Shown piece by piece: positions 59,392 to 64,000 of a stretch of 64,000 bases of DNA. The notes under the pieces are model-generated. The model searched no databases. It saw only the letters and a program-made list of their open reading frames with translations, and had not been told where the DNA came from. The first letter of the stretch is position 1, and each line of letters begins with the position of its first letter. This DNA comes from Telopea speciosissima (Eukaryota; Streptophyta; Magnoliopsida; Proteales; Proteaceae), in contig NC_057916.1 of NCBI RefSeq assembly GCF_018873765.1, positions 27,999,501-28,063,500 on the forward strand, written 5' to 3'. Position numbers and translations under genes: made by a program.

Positions 59392-62094
59392 TCAGCCCCC
59401 CACGATTTGAATAATGAAAGTTAGCTTTTCACCTTTGGTTCTGTGGTGATTCAAACTTCCCTGCTGTGGTGATTCAGTAGATTCCTGGTGGTGATTCCAA
59501 GGTAGTGTTTCAGCTGGTGATTCCTGAACACATCCTTTTCTATCAAATCAGGTCAGACCTAACTCCTATTTCTTTACTTGTGATTTCTATTTCTCTTGTT
59601 TAATTTCAGTACTGATCTCAGATCCGTTTACACACTTGTTTGAAATTTGAATTAATCACTGCTGAAAAATGTTTACTGTGGCCATCGATTGCTTAGTTGA
59701 ACCATAGTTTCAGATCTGTTTTGAATCCAACTTCCAATCGATTTTCAACTTCCTACTTGAAGTGCTTTTGTTTCTAAACTCTGTATTCTGATCTGTTTTC
59801 TTAAATCTGGGTTTAGAATGATGTTTGGGATCAGTTACAGAATGGTAACTGTTAACCTTGCTCTAATCCATCAAGTTTTAACCGTTGAAATCAAGAGTCA
59901 TACATGCACTGTGCTTCTAAAAGAATCTTAGTTTCTGAATCAATTTTCTTCATTCTAATTTCAGGAAACTGTTCAGCCTTCAAATTGGTATTATAAAATT
60001 ACCTCAGTTACATATTGAACTGTCAGAATATTTGAAAATTCTAATAGCGAATTCTGGTTTTCTGTAAAAGCTTCAGTTTTACTAATTTGAACAAGGATTC
60101 TTCATTAATTTGGAATCTGAACATTGGATTGACCTGAACTTCTCATATCATATTCTCCCTGCCCCTGATAAATAGCATACTTGACCAGCATTTTGGCCTA
60201 ATCAAATCCTCTGATCTCCAACTATTTAATTTCTCCTGAAATCTGGTTTGCTCCTATCTCTGTGATTCTGGAATTTATGAGGTTTTCTATAATCTAACCC
60301 TCAGGTGATTAGAATTCCCATCACTGGAGGTCCTTATCCTCAACTCAACCAAGATGACAATAGAAGACCAGAAGTCCTGCATCCTTGGGTAGCCCTCACT
60401 ATAGGAATCATGCATGCTGTAAGCCTGTAAGTAGAACAACAAGAAGGCAGAGAAAAAGAGACAGAATATTGGCAGCCAAAATCAGCCGTGTCCCAAGTCA
60501 TTGGAGTCAGCTACATAAATTTTTTTTGCCAATCCACTCTATTTGAAGCCACAGCAGCTATCAACTCATATGCACTCATGTCCTTCCTTAACACATCAAC
60601 AAAGCTCATATTCAACCCTTCCCCCCCCCCCCCACCCCAAAAAAAAAGAAGAGGACTTTGGCACCTTAAATTTGCACAATATCTCCTTCTGACCAGTGCA
60701 TTCGTAGTATTCACTGTACTAGTCCAAACCATCTCAATCGACCTTCTCTCATCTTGTCATCTGTTACAACTCCTAATTTTTCTTGGATATGTTCATTTCT
60801 AATTCTATACTTGTCAATTTTGTCCCTTATCCTTTAAGTGCCTTACTAATGCAAGCAAGGGATAAAAAAAGCCCTACTATGCCTGCAAGTACTAGGCCCA
60901 AGGGAATTTGAAGTGGAAAATCCCAAAACAAAACTTAAATAAGATATGATTAACAGATAGAAGAGGAGGCCGCTAACTAGGAGTACAACAATAAGGAAGA
61001 AGAAATAACCCACCATAGTTGTCACGGCATCTAGTCAACCCAAGGAGTTGAAGGGGCTTGAAAGCAAGGCTTCTAGGCGACACCTTGAAAACTATGTCAC
61101 ACACCATATACCGGTGTTAGACTACCCAGCCCAAAAACAAGTTTTCACTTTGACTCCAAGACAAAATCCTAAAAAACTAGAAAAATATCTTTTTTTATGA
61201 TAAAGACTCCTAATATAAATTTAATTTTAATTACAATATAGCAACTCCTATGAGTCCTCGATCCCTTTCCTAACTAAATACAAATTAATGAAATATACTT
61301 GAAATAGAAATTCTAGTCTCATTAGAGTTCTAAGTAAGAAATCCCACCTTTGGCACCAAAAAGAAAAAAAGAAAAAAAAAATTCCATCACAGATCAACGC
61401 CTCATCAGTAAATTGGTCATAACTCTTTGATACTAGTTGGAATAGCAAGACCGTAGTCTTTCTGGATAGGTAGCTCGATAACCTTTCAAACAACATCTAT
61501 ATCATGCAAAATAGAGAAGTTTTGACCATTTGAAAGTAAGCCTGAAAAACAAATGCTGGAAGAATACTAATTTCCTGTAATGTAGATGTTACCATTCACC
61601 AAAAACTAATCCAATACAGAATTACAAATAGGATCTTACAAAGTAAAACTCAAAAACATAAGAAAGAACAAATAAGAGAAGACTGGAGCACTAAGGATTC
61701 TAAAGGAACTCATGATATTGTTTTCCTAAGGGAACTTGTTTACAATGGAAGAAAAGAGTCGAATAAATAGAAAACTTAAAAGTACTATTTAACACTATTA
61801 CAAAAAGTAAATTAATAGTGTTTTACTATTCATATAAATGGGTGTTGTGTATAGTTGTTTACTATTCACTGATTTAGAACGAAGTGTTGGTCATTCTAAA
61901 GGGAATCCACCTTTTACCATTTCAACGCATTTTTTTTTAATAGTAATATGGGTTTGACTTCAAATGGGTTGATGTAGACAAGATAAGAATGAATCTTGTT
62001 ATCGTCTGAAAGATGTGGGGTCCATCACTTGGGCTTCACATGAATGTCACATGGGCTGCACATGGGGCTCAAGTCATGGTTCTTGCATGTGTCA
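59392..62094. other. Non-coding intergenic sequence
   Basis: AT-rich DNA with a C run at about 60619-60636. The frame at 60488-60802 crosses that run and has no domain. No RNA gene or element edge recognised. Confidence 0.4.
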
Positions 62095-62785
62095 AAGGCT
62101 TTTTACCTCAAAAGCGTGGTGAAATGCAGCAAATTGTAATAAATTCACTAAGTTCAACACATTGGATTTATAAAATTATTGAACAACATTTTAGTGAAGA
62201 TCCTTTAAAATTGTGGTCTCGTAGTCCACAATACTGTAAAATTAAGTTATTAGACCCTAATAGAATAATTCGAGTCAAACCAATGATCCATACTAAACCT
62301 GATATAGCTGAATTCGATATTCAAATTAAAGAATTATTGAGTAAAGGACTTATTGAAGAAACAAATACATAGTCCTCATTCCAGTCCAGCATTTATGGTA
62401 ATAAACCATGCTGAAATTAAACGAGGAAAAGCTAGAATGGTCATCGATTACAAAAGATTAAACCAAAATCTTAAATTTGATGGTTATTTTATTTCCAGAA
62501 AAGATGTTTTGGTTAATCAAACCAAACAAGCCAAATACTTCAGTAACTTCGACTGTAAGTCTAGCTTTTGGCAAATAAAGCTTACCGAGGAATCTAAACC
62601 TCTTACAGCTTTTAGTGTTCCATATAATCATTATTAATGGACAATTATGCCCTTTGGTTTATGTAATGCCCCTCAAATTTTTCAGAAATGGATTGATAAA
62701 ATCTTTTGTAAATTTTTTCCAAGAATAACATCATCAAGAGCCTCTCGCACTATCTTCAAAATTACTAATGGACAGCAAATCTTTG
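62095..62785 (+). pseudogene. Endogenous pararetrovirus (Caulimoviridae) reverse-transcriptase relic
   Basis: An old genomic copy of a plant DNA-virus polyprotein piece, Florendovirus- or Petuvirus-like. The segment before 62372 matches the region leading into the reverse transcriptase. After a frame change near 62360 come the ARMVIDYKRLN and FDCKSSFWQIKL blocks, then a stop at 62635-62637 and MPFGLCNAPQIFQ in the same frame. The catalytic YIDD block, RNase H, protease, coat and movement regions are absent. The similarity ends about 62720-62785, where an LTR begins. It is a dead fragment. Confidence 0.8.
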
Positions 62786-63152
62786 TGTAGAAAACCTAGG
62801 ACCTGTAACCAGTAACTTGAGAGAGAAGAGAAGATGGAAGAAGAATTGATTGTAATGCTTGAATTATTCAATTGATAGGTAAGCCCCTCTATTTATAGAG
62901 GGGAAATTACAATAGAAAGGGGAACTCCTAATCAGATCAGGAATTCCTAATCATGATAGGATTCCAAGTTACAATAGGAAAAGAACTAGAACTAACAACT
63001 CAAACTGAAACTAAGACTAACAACTCACAGTAGAATTAGGACTTGACATAATTAGAAACTAGGACTCCAACTAGGACTAGGAAAATAGAAGATACACATA
63101 TCAACCAAATTATTGTTCACGTGAACAGTGTCACATGAACAGTACTTCAACA
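62786..63152 (-). repeat. 3' LTR of a third copia-type element (about 367 bp)
   Basis: The plus strand reads TGTAGAAAACC at the left and ACTTCAACA at the right, followed by CTCCCCCTCAAGCTGGA, the reverse of a polypurine tract. In element orientation that is the internal region, then the 3' LTR. The element therefore continues rightward past the window. A second CACTCCCCCTCAAG occurs at about 63242. Confidence 0.72.
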
Positions 63153-64000
63153 CTCCCCCTCAAGCTGGATTATACAAATAAGTAAAGAAAGAAGATCCAG
63201 CTTGAACTAAAAGGAAAAAAAGAATTCCATAATAATGCTAACACTCCCCCTCAAGTTGGCGCATAAAAGGTACTAATGCCCAACTTGAACAAAATGGGAA
63301 AAAACTAAGGTGCAGCAGAATCCAGCTTGATATATGAATGCAGCTCCCAAATAAACCTTCAAGAACTTGAAAAAATAGATTTTCAAAACTTGGACATACA
63401 TGATCAGCAAACGGTACTGGAATGTCTTCCAAAAAAGGCATCTTTCAACGATCTTCAATAGCTATCCCGTAATGAATCTCAAATTGTCATAGTGACATAG
63501 AATCTTGAAGTGAAATAACTAGAGCAGCAAGTAGCGAAAACAAACTGAATCAGGTAGCGGAAAAAAACTGTATCAACCCAATCGAAAGTCCTCAAATAGG
63601 CAACAACCAAATATCTTCAATATTTCAATACTTCAATCTCCCCCTTACGACAAACTCAACCCAATAACGAAGGATGCCCAATGGCAATAGTGGAGAAAAC
63701 TGATCTTCTATGTTTTGCACCAATGTTCCTGCAAGTTCTGCGTTCTGCAATGTCTGCAATTGTATTGTACATAATCCCCCCCTCACGTGTAGTACACGTG
63801 GACATAACAGAGATGATGTAAGAGATAGGGCAAAAACATAATATACCAGAAATTTCCAAGAGGTGCTAAGGGTAATTAAAAAGAAAGGAATGGCAAAATT
63901 GTAATTTACCAGAAGTTTCCAAAGATGTTATGGGTAAATACCAAAGGTATGGGATATGAAGGGAATTAGAATTATTGAAAGGGAACGGTGTTGGAAAAAA
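63153..64000 (-). mobile_element. Interior of the third copia-type element, cut by the window edge
   Basis: Sequence inside the LTR at 62786-63152. No RNase H or reverse-transcriptase block is readable here, so the coding part is deleted or lies beyond 64000. Confidence 0.4.

Noticed and set aside
60488..60802. 104-codon frame on the plus strand
   Set aside because: It runs through a homopolymer C tract and has no recognisable domain.

Overview
This is nuclear DNA from a flowering plant. Split genes with GT-AG introns encode proteins close to known plant families: a DHHC palmitoyltransferase, ZIP2-type metal transporters and the RING-H2 ligase SDIR1. The rest is plant-type transposon sequence: Ty1/copia and Ty3/gypsy LTR elements, MITEs, an Au-type SINE and an endogenous pararetrovirus relic. 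The species cannot be fixed from the sequence. Introns swollen by transposons suggest a large, repeat-rich genome.

Layout. 1-1206 (minus): first coding exon of a DHHC palmitoyltransferase that runs off the left edge. 1207-3250: a hAT-like repeat, a poly-C tract that is probably artefactual, and a scrap of gypsy LTR. 3251-9271: a complete but decayed copia element (Copia-1, minus) with target duplication GGAAA. 9272-13700: diverged duplicated non-coding DNA, three hAT-type MITEs and a tRNA-derived SINE. 13941-15598 and 20904-22134 (both minus): two tandemly duplicated ZIP2-like genes, each with two exons and 340 codons, whose flanks were duplicated too. 23820-34028: a transposon stack. It holds two related hAT-like elements in opposite orientation, a long-TIR MULE carrying a 3.8-kb PIF/Harbinger insertion in one arm, and a second MULE inside one of the hAT-like elements.

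35006-57949 (minus): one gene, an SDIR1-type E3 ubiquitin ligase of 8 coding exons and 275 codons. It is stretched to 23 kb because intron 6 (20.9 kb) contains a copia element (Copia-2, 37191-54030), which itself contains a 10.9-kb gypsy-type element with 2.85-kb LTRs (38852-49722). 58765-58931: Au SINE. 59000-62090: no gene seen. 62095-62785: broken pararetrovirus reverse-transcriptase remnant. 62786-64000: 3' LTR and adjoining part of another copia element that continues past the right edge.

The host genes do not form a pathway. The ZIP pair would move zinc or another divalent metal, SDIR1 is an abscisic-acid and stress signalling ligase, and the DHHC protein lipidates membrane proteins. 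I found no convincing new molecular system. The most unusual points are the nested transposon stack inside SDIR1, a clustered CWG-linked error or decay pattern confined to one gypsy LTR, near-exclusive C-to-T-type stop codons in both copia elements, and an antisense ORF inside the gypsy-type element.
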